From NCBI GenBank assembly GCA_041485165.1, contig JBGPJC010000117.1:1-11174 (forward strand): DNA of 11,174 bases, written 5' to 3'. The notes under the pieces were generated by a model. It worked only from the letters and a program-made list of their open reading frames with translations. It was not told the DNA's origin and made no database searches. Origin of the DNA: JAAFGT01 sp041485165. GTDB lineage: Bacteria; Acidobacteriota; Terriglobia; Acidiferrales; UBA7541. Below, piece after piece: positions 1 to 7,424 of this stretch; the stretch's first letter is position 1, and every line of letters starts with the position of its first letter. A program made the position numbers and the translations under genes.

Positions 1-1778
1 TCTTCGTGGTTGCCTCGCTCGCGGATCACTCCGTCTTCGATCACCACGATGATGTCCGCGCGGCGGACGGTGGAAAGCCGGTGAGCGATGACGAAAACGG
101 TGCGGCCGGCCATCAGGTTGGCGAGCGCCTGTTGCACCAGCATTTCCGACTCCGAATCCAGCTCTGAAGTGGCCTCATCGAGAATGAGGATGGGTGAATC
201 CTTGAGCAGCGCGCGGGCAATGGCCAGCCGCTGGCGTTGCCCCCCGGAGAGCCGCTGGCCGCGCTCGCCGAGCGTGGACTGGTAGCCTTCCGGCAGCTCG
301 CAGATAAAATCGTGTGCCAGCGCCGCGCGGGCCGCCGCGTGGACGCGCTCGGCGAGCATCTCGGGACGCCCGTAGCAGACATTGTTCCACACCGTGTCGT
401 TGAACAAGATGGTTTCCTGCGTGACGATGGCGATTTGCTCGCGCAGTGAGCGCAGCGAGATGTCGCGCACGTCGTGGCCGTCAATCTTCACGCTGCCCCC
501 GGTGGCGGTGGCAAAACGCGGCAGCAGGTTGACCAGCGTGGTCTTCCCTGCCCCGCTGGAACCCACGATGGCCACCACTTCCCCCGCGCGGACCTTCAGG
601 TCCACCCCGCGCAGAACTTCCGGCCCGCCCTCGTAGGCAAAACTGACGTTGTCGAACTCGACCATGCGCGTGAACCCCGGCAGGACGATGCTTCCCGGCT
701 TGTCCGGCGCTTCTTCCTCGAGGTCGAGTAGCGCAAAGACCTGAGTGGTCGAGCCCAGCGCCTGCATGAACAAATGATAGATGCCGCCGAGGCGTTTGAC
801 CGGCTCGTAGACGCGAAACAGCGCGTAGGTGAAGGCCATGAAAGCGCCTTTGGTGAGAATGCCGGTCTTGATGCGGTCGCGGGCGTAAAGCAGCGCCAGG
901 CACAACACCACCGCGCCGAGCAGCTCCATCAACGGTCCATTGGCGGCCCAGGCGCGGATCCAGCGCATGTTCTCACGGAGCAGGCGGCGCGCGGTGGCGC
1001 GGAACTTGGCGATTTCGAAGCCTTCCATCCCGAAGGCCTTCACCACGCGGTTGCCGCTGACCGTCTCCTGCAGGATCTGGCTCAGCTCCGCCAGCCGGGA
1101 CTGGCTGCGCTCGACCGAATGGCGGATGCGGCGGCCCAGCTTGCCCACCGGAATCACCACCAGCGGCAACAGCACCAGCGAAATCAGCGTGAGCTTCCAG
1201 TCAATCAGCAGGAGCACCGTGGCGCAGCCCAGCAAAGAAAAAACCTGGCGGAAGAAATCGGCCAGCCACTCCGACATGGCGCCGCGCACACGCTCGACAT
1301 CGTTGATCACCGTGGACATCAGCCGCCCGGTGGGATGGTCCTGGAAAAAACCGATGGGCTGCTGGATCAGCTTGGCGTACACCTTGTTGCGCAGGTCGGT
1401 GACCGCGGCCAGGCCGACGAACTGGATGGAAATATTGCCGGCAAACTCGGCGATACCCTTGATGAAAAACAGGGCGACCAGCGAGAGGGCGAACACCGTC
1501 CACACATGATGGATGCTGGCGGGAAAGAATGCATTGAGATGAATGACGTAGCCGAAGTAAGGCACGTGGAGCAGCACCAGCTGTGAATCGGCCACCCGCG
1601 GGTCCAGCACCTTATCGAACACCGGGATGATCATCAGCGCGGTGAGTCCCTCCGCCGCGCCAACCACGGCCATCAACACCACCGCCAGGGCCAGCCGCTG
1701 CCGGTAAGGGCGGAGGTAAGCCAATAAACGATTCAATTCCGCGGACAGAGAAAACGCCAAGCCCTGGTCTCTCCGCAT
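1..1778 (-). CDS. msbA: MsbA-type lipid A/LPS flippase ABC exporter (C-terminus cut by window edge)
   Basis: Fused half-transporter of the MsbA/lipid-exporter family, which as a homodimer uses ATP to flip lipid-linked substrates across the inner membrane. I read 592 codons from the ATG at 1778 down to base 3 with no stop. Residues about 20-320 are a hydrophobic six-helix-type membrane domain; the rest is the ATPase domain. It has Walker A GSSGAGKTT at 406-414, signature LSGGQRQR at 510-517, Walker B ILILDEA with D534/E535, and the switch histidine in VIAHRLSTV at H566. All catalytic motifs are intact, and only some 20-40 residues should be missing beyond the window. It is the last visible gene of the lptC/A-lptB-rpoN-rapZ operon, which supports lipid A/LPS as substrate, but MsbA-like exporters of other lipids or peptides look similar. 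GGGGA abuts the ATG, too close for a classical SD, so a start a few codons downstream is possible. Confidence 0.88.
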   Translation of the reverse strand, partial: MRRDQGLAFSLSAELNRLLAYLRPYRQRLALAVVLMAVVGAAEGLTALMIIPVFDKVLDPRVADSQLVLLHVPYFGYVIHLNAFFPASIHHVWTVFALSLVALFFIKGIAEFAGNISIQFVGLAAVTDLRNKVYAKLIQQPIGFFQDHPTGRLMSTVINDVERVRGAMSEWLADFFRQVFSLLGCATVLLLIDWKLTLISLVLLPLVVIPVGKLGRRIRHSVERSQSRLAELSQILQETVSGNRVVKAFGMEGFEIAKFRATARRLLRENMRWIRAWAANGPLMELLGAVVLCLALLYARDRIKTGILTKGAFMAFTYALFRVYEPVKRLGGIYHLFMQALGSTTQVFALLDLEEEAPDKPGSIVLPGFTRMVEFDNVSFAYEGGPEVLRGVDLKVRAGEVVAIVGSSGAGKTTLVNLLPRFATATGGSVKIDGHDVRDISLRSLREQIAIVTQETILFNDTVWNNVCYGRPEMLAERVHAAARAALAHDFICELPEGYQSTLGERGQRLSGGQRQRLAIARALLKDSPILILDEATSELDSESEMLVQQALANLMAGRTVFVIAHRLSTVRRADIIVVIEDGVIRERGNHE

Positions 1779-1781
1779 TCC

Positions 1782-1840
1782 CCGGTTGCGGGAACGCCAA
1801 CCGGTAACGCTCGGGCCGCTCCGGCCGGTATCAAGCGGCC
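1782..1840 (-). promoter_or_regulatory. Two GC-rich hairpins in the rapZ-msbA gap
   Basis: This is the only gap longer than 6 bases inside the operon. Two inverted repeats are visible. GGCCGCT (1814-1820) pairs with AGCGGCC (1834-1840) across a 13-base loop that contains the rapZ stop codon. CCGGTTG (1782-1788) pairs with CAACCGG (1798-1804) across 9 bases, ending just before the msbA start. Neither is followed by a U-run on the minus-strand RNA, so they are not classical terminators. They could stabilise a processed 3' end, attenuate, or tune msbA translation. GC-rich DNA makes such stems by chance fairly often, so the functional reading is inference. Confidence 0.3.
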
Positions 1841-2730
1841 GAACGGTCCATATCGCGATGGATCACTTTCACCATTTGGCCGCGGCGCTTGAAGAACCGC
1901 CGTAGCGCCTCGGCCATCATCACCGAGCGGTGCCGGCCCCCGGTGCAGCCCAGCCCGATGGTCAGGTAACTCTTCCCCTCACGGATGTAGTGCGGGATCA
2001 AAAAGCCCAGCATGCTCTCCACGCGTTTCAGGAACTGGCGCGTCTGCGAGAACGAGCGGATGTAGCGCGCCACGCGCGGGTCCTTGCCCGTAAACGGCCG
2101 GAACTGCGGCACGAAATGCGGGTTGGGCAGGAAGCGGACGTCGAACACCAGGTCGGCGTCCTGGGGGACACCGAAACGGAATCCAAAGCTCACCAGCGAA
2201 ACCAGCAGCGGCCGGCGGTCGGGGTTCTGGAAGCGGTCGGTGATGAACTGGCGCAACTCGTGTACGTTGAACTTGGTGGTGTCCAGGAGCACGTCGGCGA
2301 GCTTGCGGATCGGCGCCATCAGCTTCTTTTCCCTGCGGATGCCTTCGCGCACGGTCACGTCGCGGCCCAGGGGGTGGGGGCGGCGCGTCTCACTGAAGCG
2401 TTGCATCAGCGCTTCGTCGCCGGCCTCGACGAACACCAGCGTGGCGGGATGCTGCCGGGTGAGCTGCCGGTAGATGGCCGGAAGTTGCTGGAGCTTTTGG
2501 CCCTCGCGCGCATCCACCAGCAGGGCCACGCGCTCGAACTCGCCGCTGCCCTGGGTGTACAACTCGCTGAAGCTGGGAAGCAAGTCCACGGGAAGATTGT
2601 CCACGCAATAGAAACCCAGATCTTCAAATGCGCGCAGCACCGAGCCCTTGCCCGAGCCGGAAAGTCCGGTGAGCAGCACGAGCTGCCGGGGATCGCCGGG
2701 GGCACGCTGCTGGGTAGGGCGGCGCGGCAC
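1831..2730 (-). CDS. rapZ: RapZ, RNase adapter / nucleotide-binding protein (YvcJ family)
   Basis: 299 residues, close to the roughly 285-300 usual for the family. The N-terminal P-loop domain shows Walker A GLSGSGKGS at 22-30, then YCVDNLP at 41-47 and VDAREG at 72-77. The C-terminal domain has the hallmark GCTGGRHRSV at 261-270. In E. coli RapZ binds small RNAs and directs RNase E to them, controlling glucosamine-6-phosphate synthase and so the precursor supply for peptidoglycan and LPS; in Bacillus the homologue YvcJ hydrolyses nucleotides. Which activity applies here cannot be read from the sequence. The GTG start at 2730 lies 3 bases past the rpoN stop and has no strong SD, so translation is probably coupled to rpoN. 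The first 15 or so residues (PRRPTQQRAPGDPR) are not part of the conserved fold, so the true start could be slightly downstream. Confidence 0.93.
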   Translation of the reverse strand: MPRRPTQQRAPGDPRQLVLLTGLSGSGKGSVLRAFEDLGFYCVDNLPVDLLPSFSELYTQGSGEFERVALLVDAREGQKLQQLPAIYRQLTRQHPATLVFVEAGDEALMQRFSETRRPHPLGRDVTVREGIRREKKLMAPIRKLADVLLDTTKFNVHELRQFITDRFQNPDRRPLLVSLVSFGFRFGVPQDADLVFDVRFLPNPHFVPQFRPFTGKDPRVARYIRSFSQTRQFLKRVESMLGFLIPHYIREGKSYLTIGLGCTGGRHRSVMMAEALRRFFKRRGQMVKVIHRDMDRSAA

Positions 2731-2733
2731 CGG

Positions 2734-4182
2734 CTACTTCACCCGGCGCTGGTGCGTACTTGGAATGCGCAGGTCTTCGCGATACTTGGCCACCGTCCGG
2801 CGAGTCACTTGGATGCCTTCGCTGGAGAGCTGCTTGGCGATTTGTTCGTCGGTCAGCGGGTGGGCGGTGTTCTCTTCGTCGATCATTTTCTTCACCCGGC
2901 GCTTCAGCGTGAGCAGGGAGACGCCACCGCCCAGGGGGCCGTTCACGGACTCGGAAAAGAAATATCGCAGCTCGTAAACGCCCTGCGGGGAATGGCAGTA
3001 CTTGCTGGATACCGCCCGCGAGACGGTGGAGGGATGGACGCCCACTTCCTCCGCCACTTCCTTGATCATCATCGGCTTGATGTGGTCAATGCCGTGGTCA
3101 AAGAAGTCGTGCTGCCGGCGGAGGATCACATGGCAGACGCGCAGGATGGTGTGTTTGCGCTGCTCGATGTTCTTGAGCAACTGCACCGCCGCGGTAAAGC
3201 GCTCCTTGACGTAATTGCGCACGTCGCGGTCGGCGGCGTCGCGCGCCAGCAGGCGGCGGTAGACCGGGCTGAGGCGGAGCTGCGGCATGTCGTCGTCATT
3301 GAGCAAAACCTGCCAATCTTCGCCCACCTTGGTAAAGAAGACGTCCGGCTCGACCACGCGCGCTTCGGTCTTGTTGTAGCGCATGCCGGGGCGTGGATCG
3401 AGCTTCTTGATCACATCGATGGCCCGCTTCACCTGTTCCATGGGGTGGTCCACGGCGCGAGCCAGCTCCTTGAGCTGGTTGCTCTGCACCAGCTTGAGGT
3501 TTCCGCGCACGATCAGGTGCGCCAGCTCGGTGAGCGGGCTGTTATCGGGGTCCAGCACGGTGAGCTGGCGATCCAGGCACTCGCCCAGGTCGCGCGCCGC
3601 CACTCCCGGCGGGTCCAGCTCCTGCACCATCACCAGCGCTTCGAGGACTTCTTCGACGCTGGCATTCTCGCTGGCGGCAATCTCCTCGACGGAAGCGTTC
3701 AGATAGCCGTTCTCGTCCAGGTTGCCGATGATGGCCTCGGCCAGCTCGCGCTTGCGTTCCGGGCACCCCGATGCGCTGAGCTGCCATTCGAGGTGGTCGG
3801 CGAGGTTTTGCGGCGAGGAGACAAATTTATCGAAGGAAGGCCGCTCGATCTCTTCGTGCTCGCCGTGGCTTTGCCCTCCGGTGTCCAGATACTGGCTGAA
3901 GAAGGAGGCCACGTCGAACTCGTCGAAGGGATTGGCGGCCTCGGTTTCCGGAACCTTTTCCGTCTCTTCCTTGACGAAGTTCTCGTCCGTGTAATTGTCG
4001 GCGGAGAGGATCTCTTCGGTCAGTTCCTCGAGCATGGGGTTGGCCACCATTTCCTGGGTGACCATTTCGCGCAGCTCCAGGCGGTTCAGCGCCAGCACGC
4101 TGACCATCTGCACCAGCCCGGGGGTCAGGATCTGTTTTTGCGCGACGCGCAGGTGCAGTCTGGGTTGGAGGAAGTTTCCCAT
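2734..4182 (-). CDS. rpoN: RNA polymerase sigma-54 factor RpoN
   Basis: 482 residues, matching the usual 470-500. Region I is recognisable at residues 8-52 (LRVAQKQILTPGLVQMVSVL and following, glutamine/leucine-rich), the part that contacts enhancer-binding activators. An acidic stretch follows at about 52-100 (EELTEEILSADNYTDENF). The helix-turn-helix is near 372-400 (MIKEVAEEVGVHPSTVSRAV), and the RpoN box that reads the -24 promoter element is TRRTVAKYRE at 460-469. Sigma-54 directs polymerase to -24/-12 promoters and needs an AAA+ activator; none is encoded in this window. The ATG at 4182 is 6 bases after the lptB stop with no SD, suggesting coupled translation. The lptB-rpoN adjacency is conserved across many diderm bacteria and supports both calls. 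Confidence 0.97.
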   Translation of the reverse strand: MGNFLQPRLHLRVAQKQILTPGLVQMVSVLALNRLELREMVTQEMVANPMLEELTEEILSADNYTDENFVKEETEKVPETEAANPFDEFDVASFFSQYLDTGGQSHGEHEEIERPSFDKFVSSPQNLADHLEWQLSASGCPERKRELAEAIIGNLDENGYLNASVEEIAASENASVEEVLEALVMVQELDPPGVAARDLGECLDRQLTVLDPDNSPLTELAHLIVRGNLKLVQSNQLKELARAVDHPMEQVKRAIDVIKKLDPRPGMRYNKTEARVVEPDVFFTKVGEDWQVLLNDDDMPQLRLSPVYRRLLARDAADRDVRNYVKERFTAAVQLLKNIEQRKHTILRVCHVILRRQHDFFDHGIDHIKPMMIKEVAEEVGVHPSTVSRAVSSKYCHSPQGVYELRYFFSESVNGPLGGGVSLLTLKRRVKKMIDEENTAHPLTDEQIAKQLSSEGIQVTRRTVAKYREDLRIPSTHQRRVK

Positions 4183-4188
4183 GGCGGC

Positions 4189-4914
4189 TTAATTCAGACG
4201 GAAATGTTCTCCCAGGTAAATCCGGCGGACGTCGGCATCCTCGCTCAGCATGGCCGGCGGCCCGGTAAGAAAAATTTTGCCGCCGTGGATGATGTAGGCG
4301 CGGTCGGTGACGCGCAGGGTCTCGCGGACATTGTGATCGGTGACCAGCACGCCGATGCCGGCGGCGCGCAGGTCCTGGATGATTCTCTGGATGTCCAGCA
4401 CGGTGACCGGGTCAATCCCCGAAAAGGGCTCGTCCAGCAGGATGAAGGCGGGCTGCATCACCAGCGAGCGGGCGATCTCCAGCCGCCGGCGTTCCCCGCC
4501 GCTCAAGGTGTTGGCGATGTTGTAGCGCACGCTCTCCAGTCCCATCTGCGACAACAACTCCTCCTGCTTGTCACGCCGGTGTTGCGCGGTCAGCGGCAGC
4601 GTCTCCAGGACCGCCAGCAAGTTCTCTTCGACAGTCAGTTTACGGAAGACCGAAGGTTCCTGAGGAAGGTAGCTGATCCCGGAGCGGGCCCGCCGGTACA
4701 TCGGAAGATCCGTAATATCTTCGCCATCCAGCAGCACGGTGCCGGAATCCGGCCGGGTCAGTCCTACCAGGATATAGAAAGTGGTTGTCTTACCCGCTCC
4801 ATTAGGACCAAGCAGCCCGACGACTTCCCCCTGAGCGATTTCCAGGTTGACGTCATCAACAACCTTCCGCCCTCGGTACGACTTGCTGACCTCGACGGCT
4901 TGCAGTTTGGCCAT
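4189..4914 (-). CDS. lptB: LptB, LPS export ABC transporter ATPase
   Basis: 241 residues, the standard LptB size. It is a stand-alone ATPase with Walker A GPNGAGKTTT at 36-45, Q-loop YLPQEPSVF with Q85, signature LSGGERRRLEIARSL at 137-151, Walker B FILLDEP at 158-164 followed by FSGIDP, and switch H194 in TDHNVRETL. LptB drives extraction of LPS from the inner membrane with LptF and LptG, which are not in this window, and passes it to the LptC-LptA bridge. The SGIDP and TDHNVRETL segments are typical of LptB and separate it from amino-acid-import ATPases of similar size. It starts 6 bases after the stop of the LptC/A gene, so the ATPase and its periplasmic partner are made from the same message. 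Confidence 0.96.
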   Translation of the reverse strand: MAKLQAVEVSKSYRGRKVVDDVNLEIAQGEVVGLLGPNGAGKTTTFYILVGLTRPDSGTVLLDGEDITDLPMYRRARSGISYLPQEPSVFRKLTVEENLLAVLETLPLTAQHRRDKQEELLSQMGLESVRYNIANTLSGGERRRLEIARSLVMQPAFILLDEPFSGIDPVTVLDIQRIIQDLRAAGIGVLVTDHNVRETLRVTDRAYIIHGGKIFLTGPPAMLSEDADVRRIYLGEHFRLN

Positions 4915-4920
4915 ACTGCT

Positions 4921-7152
4921 TCATTTCTGGATCCGGTGACGCGTCACAGTCCGCGTGCCTTCGCTTGATTGCACCAGAATCCTATCATCGGCTAAAAAGA
5001 AGGTCAATTGAGGCCCCGTGGTTGTGCCCTGTTCTGCATCGTAAATCGTGGGATTTCCGCCGCTCAAAACGAATTTTCCGTCGGCCACCACGTACTCGGC
5101 GCGCTCGGAGGTGCCGCGGCGCTCTTCCTGGTGCACGGTCACCCCTCCGGTAGCCACGGCGCGGGTCAGTTCCTGCGGGCCTCCGTCCGAGTGCAGCAGC
5201 AGCTCGAGGGCGCGCGATTCCAGCCGGCCCACGCGCGACTCCGCACGCACATTTTCTTCCAGCATGGCCACGCCATCGGCGCTACGGTAAGCCAGTCTCC
5301 CGGCGTGCGCCAGCCACAGAGTGCGTTCGCCGCTCTTGCCGGCCCCGGAGGGGCGCGCCTGCGGCAGCAGGGCGCTGACGTTTCCGCGCCCCAGCAGGAG
5401 CCGCTCCGCGCGATGCAGCTCGATGGTATCGGCTTCGATGACGGCGTCGCCCTGCCACATCCGCGCGCGGCCGGAGTAGATTGCCCGGGCGGAATCGCGT
5501 GTGGCGACAAAGTGCTGCGCGGTGAGATGAGCGGGCTGGGGGGCCAGGTTGGTGATGCCGCCGGGGTCCGCGCGCTTGTAGGTGGTGCGCACGCCTTCCT
5601 CGCCGCGGATCTCTCCGCTGCGCTGGTCGAACACCAGTGTGGGCGCGGAGGTTTCCGTCAGAGCGTCGGCAATCGCCGCACTGCCGGATAGTGTCAGCGT
5701 GTCACTCGAGCGCACATACCTTCCGCGGTCGGCTCGCGCGTTGCGTTCCCCTTCCTGGAACCGCAAGCTCCCGCTCTGCCGCGCCTCGGTCCATTCCCCC
5801 TTGAGCCCAAACTCGATGGTGCCTTCCTGCGACCGGGTGATTTGCGGCGCATGGCCTGGCAGGCGCCTCTCCATTTCGACTCCCTGCTGGCCACTGATGC
5901 GGCGCAGATGGTTGCGTGGCCCGAATTCCGCCGCCAGCCGCTCGCCACGAATCTGCGTGGTTTCCTGGGGAGATTGGATTTCGACCATGCCGGGCGCAAG
6001 CGTCTCACCGCGGCTCACCTCTGCGGCTCTCTTCCCGCTAGCCGCAGTGAAGTAGAGGCGGAGGGCTGGCGTCGCCAGGCTGCGCTGGCCTGGCCCCGGG
6101 ACGGCCGGCGATTCGATTTTCACGTTTCCGGTGGCTTCGAGCAGTTTCGGCTGGCCGCGCTGCGGATCGATTTCGATCTCCATGCGGTCTGCGGCGAAAT
6201 GGTCTTCACTCCGGCCGCGCGCCAGAGATTTGCGCGTGCCGTGGACGCCTCCATCGGCGATCACACGCTGGATGGAGCCATCCGCGGTAAATTCCGCGAT
6301 GACCCGCCCGGCCTCGATGGTCGATTCGCTTTGCGGCTGGCGGAAGACCATTTGCGGTTTATCCGTGGCGGTCATCCGCCGCGCGCGGAGGTCGAGTGAG
6401 AGCTCCAGCGTCAACAGGCCGGTGGAAAGCTCCTTTGGCCCTTGCGCAACGCGCACTGGGTTGAAGAGGCGCAGGATGCCGCTTTCGTGACGATAGTCCA
6501 TGCCCCCGCCGGAGAGGGCCACGGGCTGCCCGGAGCCTTTGCGGCCGCCGGGCGCGAACGTCAACTGCACATCGCGCGTCACGCGCACCGAGGCTTCATC
6601 GGATTTGTAGACCATGCCCACGCCGCGGCCCTGGCCCTCCGGAAACCGGAAGGTCACCGCCTGGTCGGTCCGCGCCTCTCCGCTCTGCCGGTCAAACGAT
6701 ATGCCGGAAGTATCCATGTGGAAAACGCGCTGGCCGGGCTCGCGGCGGGCCTCTTCGGCGCTTTCCAGGTCGATCTGGACGATTCCTGCGCAGGAGATCT
6801 TGCCGGAAGAAGAGTTGTAATCGCACTTGCTGGTGTGAAGGTTGTCGTTGCGGTCGCCTTCGTTTCCGTAGATGGTAATCCACACGTCTTCGAGCTGGCT
6901 CTTTCCACCTTCCTGGAATTCTGTGGCGCGCGAGGCGCGGACAGTGAACAGGGTTCGGTCTCCCGCAGCTTTGGAGAAAGAAAAAGACTGCGACTGCTGC
7001 TTCACCGAGAGAGGCACCGCGGGCGGAGCGGCCTGCTGGGCGTGGGCCCGCTGCCAGGCGCGCCGGCCATAGACGCCGGCGACCAGCACCACGATCAGCA
7101 GTGCGGCAGTGGCCGACCAGCGGGCATATCGCGTCGCTACGCTGCTGCGCAT
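4921..7152 (-). CDS. lptC: Large LptC/LptA (OstA)-family periplasmic LPS-transport protein
   Basis: 743 residues with one N-terminal membrane anchor (about residues 13-29, AATALLIVVLVAG-like and hydrophobic) and no other membrane segment, so the rest should be periplasmic. Residues about 48-125 resemble LptC (FTVRASRATEF, LEDVWITIYG, SKCDYNSSSGKISC). The remainder is rich in short alternating beta strands like OstA/LptA beta-jellyroll repeats, notably around 310-350, 560-640 and the C-terminus (AEYVVADGKFVLSGG, then YDAEQG and GPQLTFFLAD). E. coli LptC has about 190 residues and LptA about 185, so this protein is far longer and may form several units of the periplasmic bridge by itself. The position directly before lptB supports the role. 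An in-frame stop three codons upstream makes the ATG at 7152 the earliest possible start; there is no SD. The exact domain count needs a profile search. Confidence 0.8.
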   Translation of the reverse strand: MRSSVATRYARWSATAALLIVVLVAGVYGRRAWQRAHAQQAAPPAVPLSVKQQSQSFSFSKAAGDRTLFTVRASRATEFQEGGKSQLEDVWITIYGNEGDRNDNLHTSKCDYNSSSGKISCAGIVQIDLESAEEARREPGQRVFHMDTSGISFDRQSGEARTDQAVTFRFPEGQGRGVGMVYKSDEASVRVTRDVQLTFAPGGRKGSGQPVALSGGGMDYRHESGILRLFNPVRVAQGPKELSTGLLTLELSLDLRARRMTATDKPQMVFRQPQSESTIEAGRVIAEFTADGSIQRVIADGGVHGTRKSLARGRSEDHFAADRMEIEIDPQRGQPKLLEATGNVKIESPAVPGPGQRSLATPALRLYFTAASGKRAAEVSRGETLAPGMVEIQSPQETTQIRGERLAAEFGPRNHLRRISGQQGVEMERRLPGHAPQITRSQEGTIEFGLKGEWTEARQSGSLRFQEGERNARADRGRYVRSSDTLTLSGSAAIADALTETSAPTLVFDQRSGEIRGEEGVRTTYKRADPGGITNLAPQPAHLTAQHFVATRDSARAIYSGRARMWQGDAVIEADTIELHRAERLLLGRGNVSALLPQARPSGAGKSGERTLWLAHAGRLAYRSADGVAMLEENVRAESRVGRLESRALELLLHSDGGPQELTRAVATGGVTVHQEERRGTSERAEYVVADGKFVLSGGNPTIYDAEQGTTTGPQLTFFLADDRILVQSSEGTRTVTRHRIQK

Positions 7153-7194
7153 TCGAAAACGTCAACGCTACAACTCTGATCTTAGGCGTATCGG

Positions 7195-7272
7195 CGTAGG
7201 GGCGAGTTTACCTCGCCCTCTTCGTACCGGCGGATTCATCTCGCCACGCGGCGGCATAAAGCCGCCCCTACG
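7195..7272. repeat. Short TIR element, copy 1 (78 bp, REP/MITE-like)
   Basis: Perfect 10 bp terminal inverted repeats, CGTAGGGGCG at 7195-7204 and CGCCCCTACG at 7263-7272. Inside are two smaller stems: GGGCGAG/CTCGCCC at the left and GGCGGC/GCCGCC around ATAAA at the right. It encodes nothing. The same sequence recurs in direct orientation at 7346, so this is a mobile or amplified repeat, not a one-off palindrome. It lies 43 bases upstream of the LptC/A start codon, inside the likely operon leader. Confidence 0.8.
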
Positions 7273-7283
7273 CAACAACATCC

Positions 7284-7313
7284 AGTATAGGCACTTCCTT
7301 CGCCTGGGAACAA
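7284..7313 (-). promoter_or_regulatory. Possible sigma-70 promoter for the lptC/A-lptB-rpoN-rapZ-msbA operon
   Basis: On the minus strand a good -10, TATACT (7284-7289, 5 of 6 to consensus), follows TTGTTC (7308-7313, 3 of 6) at an 18-base spacing. It sits between the two repeat copies. Transcription would begin near 7277 and give a leader of about 125 bases that includes repeat copy 1. A second -10-like TAAGAT at 7179-7184 has no matching -35. This is the best candidate in the gap, but the -35 is weak. Confidence 0.35.
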
Positions 7314-7345
7314 TGCAGGGGGGAAATTCCAAGTCGGAGAGTCAA

Positions 7346-7424
7346 CGTAGGGGCGAGGCTTGCCTCGCCCTCTGTTCTGCGGCGAATTCCTCTCGCCACG
7401 TGGCGGCCCTGAAGCGATCCCTAC
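7346..7424. repeat. Short TIR element, copy 2 (79 bp, diverged, overlaps kinase stop)
   Basis: Direct-orientation copy of the 7195-7272 element. The left terminus CGTAGGGGCG is identical, and internal blocks CCTCGCCCTC and TCTCGCCACG are shared. The left stem is stronger here (GGGCGAGG/CCTCGCCC with a 4-base loop), and CGCCACGTGGCG at 7394-7405 is a perfect 12 bp palindrome. The right terminus has decayed to GATCCCTAC, so this copy looks older than copy 1. Its last bases contain the CTA that is the TAG stop (7421-7423) of the kinase gene. The stems lie just downstream of that stop and could protect or end the kinase message, although no U-run follows. Confidence 0.75.

Noticed and set aside
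774..1586. A 270-codon plus-strand open frame
   Set aside because: It is antisense to the membrane domain of the ABC exporter, is rich in His and Gln, and has no motif or ribosome site.
1930..4968. A 1012-codon open frame on the plus strand, antisense to rapZ, rpoN and lptB
   Set aside because: The minus-strand genes have complete family motifs and near-end-to-end packing. The antisense frame is a by-product of GC-rich codon use; its translation is His/Gln/Leu/Val-rich with no recognisable domain.
5008..5691. A 227-codon plus-strand open frame inside the LptC/A gene
   Set aside because: It is antisense to a continuous 743-codon frame with an LptC-like start and an OstA-like end, and has no supporting motif.
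7352..7371. Stem in repeat copy 2 as an intrinsic terminator for the kinase gene
   Set aside because: The stem is strong, but no run of U follows it on the minus-strand RNA, so it does not meet the usual form of a Rho-independent terminator.
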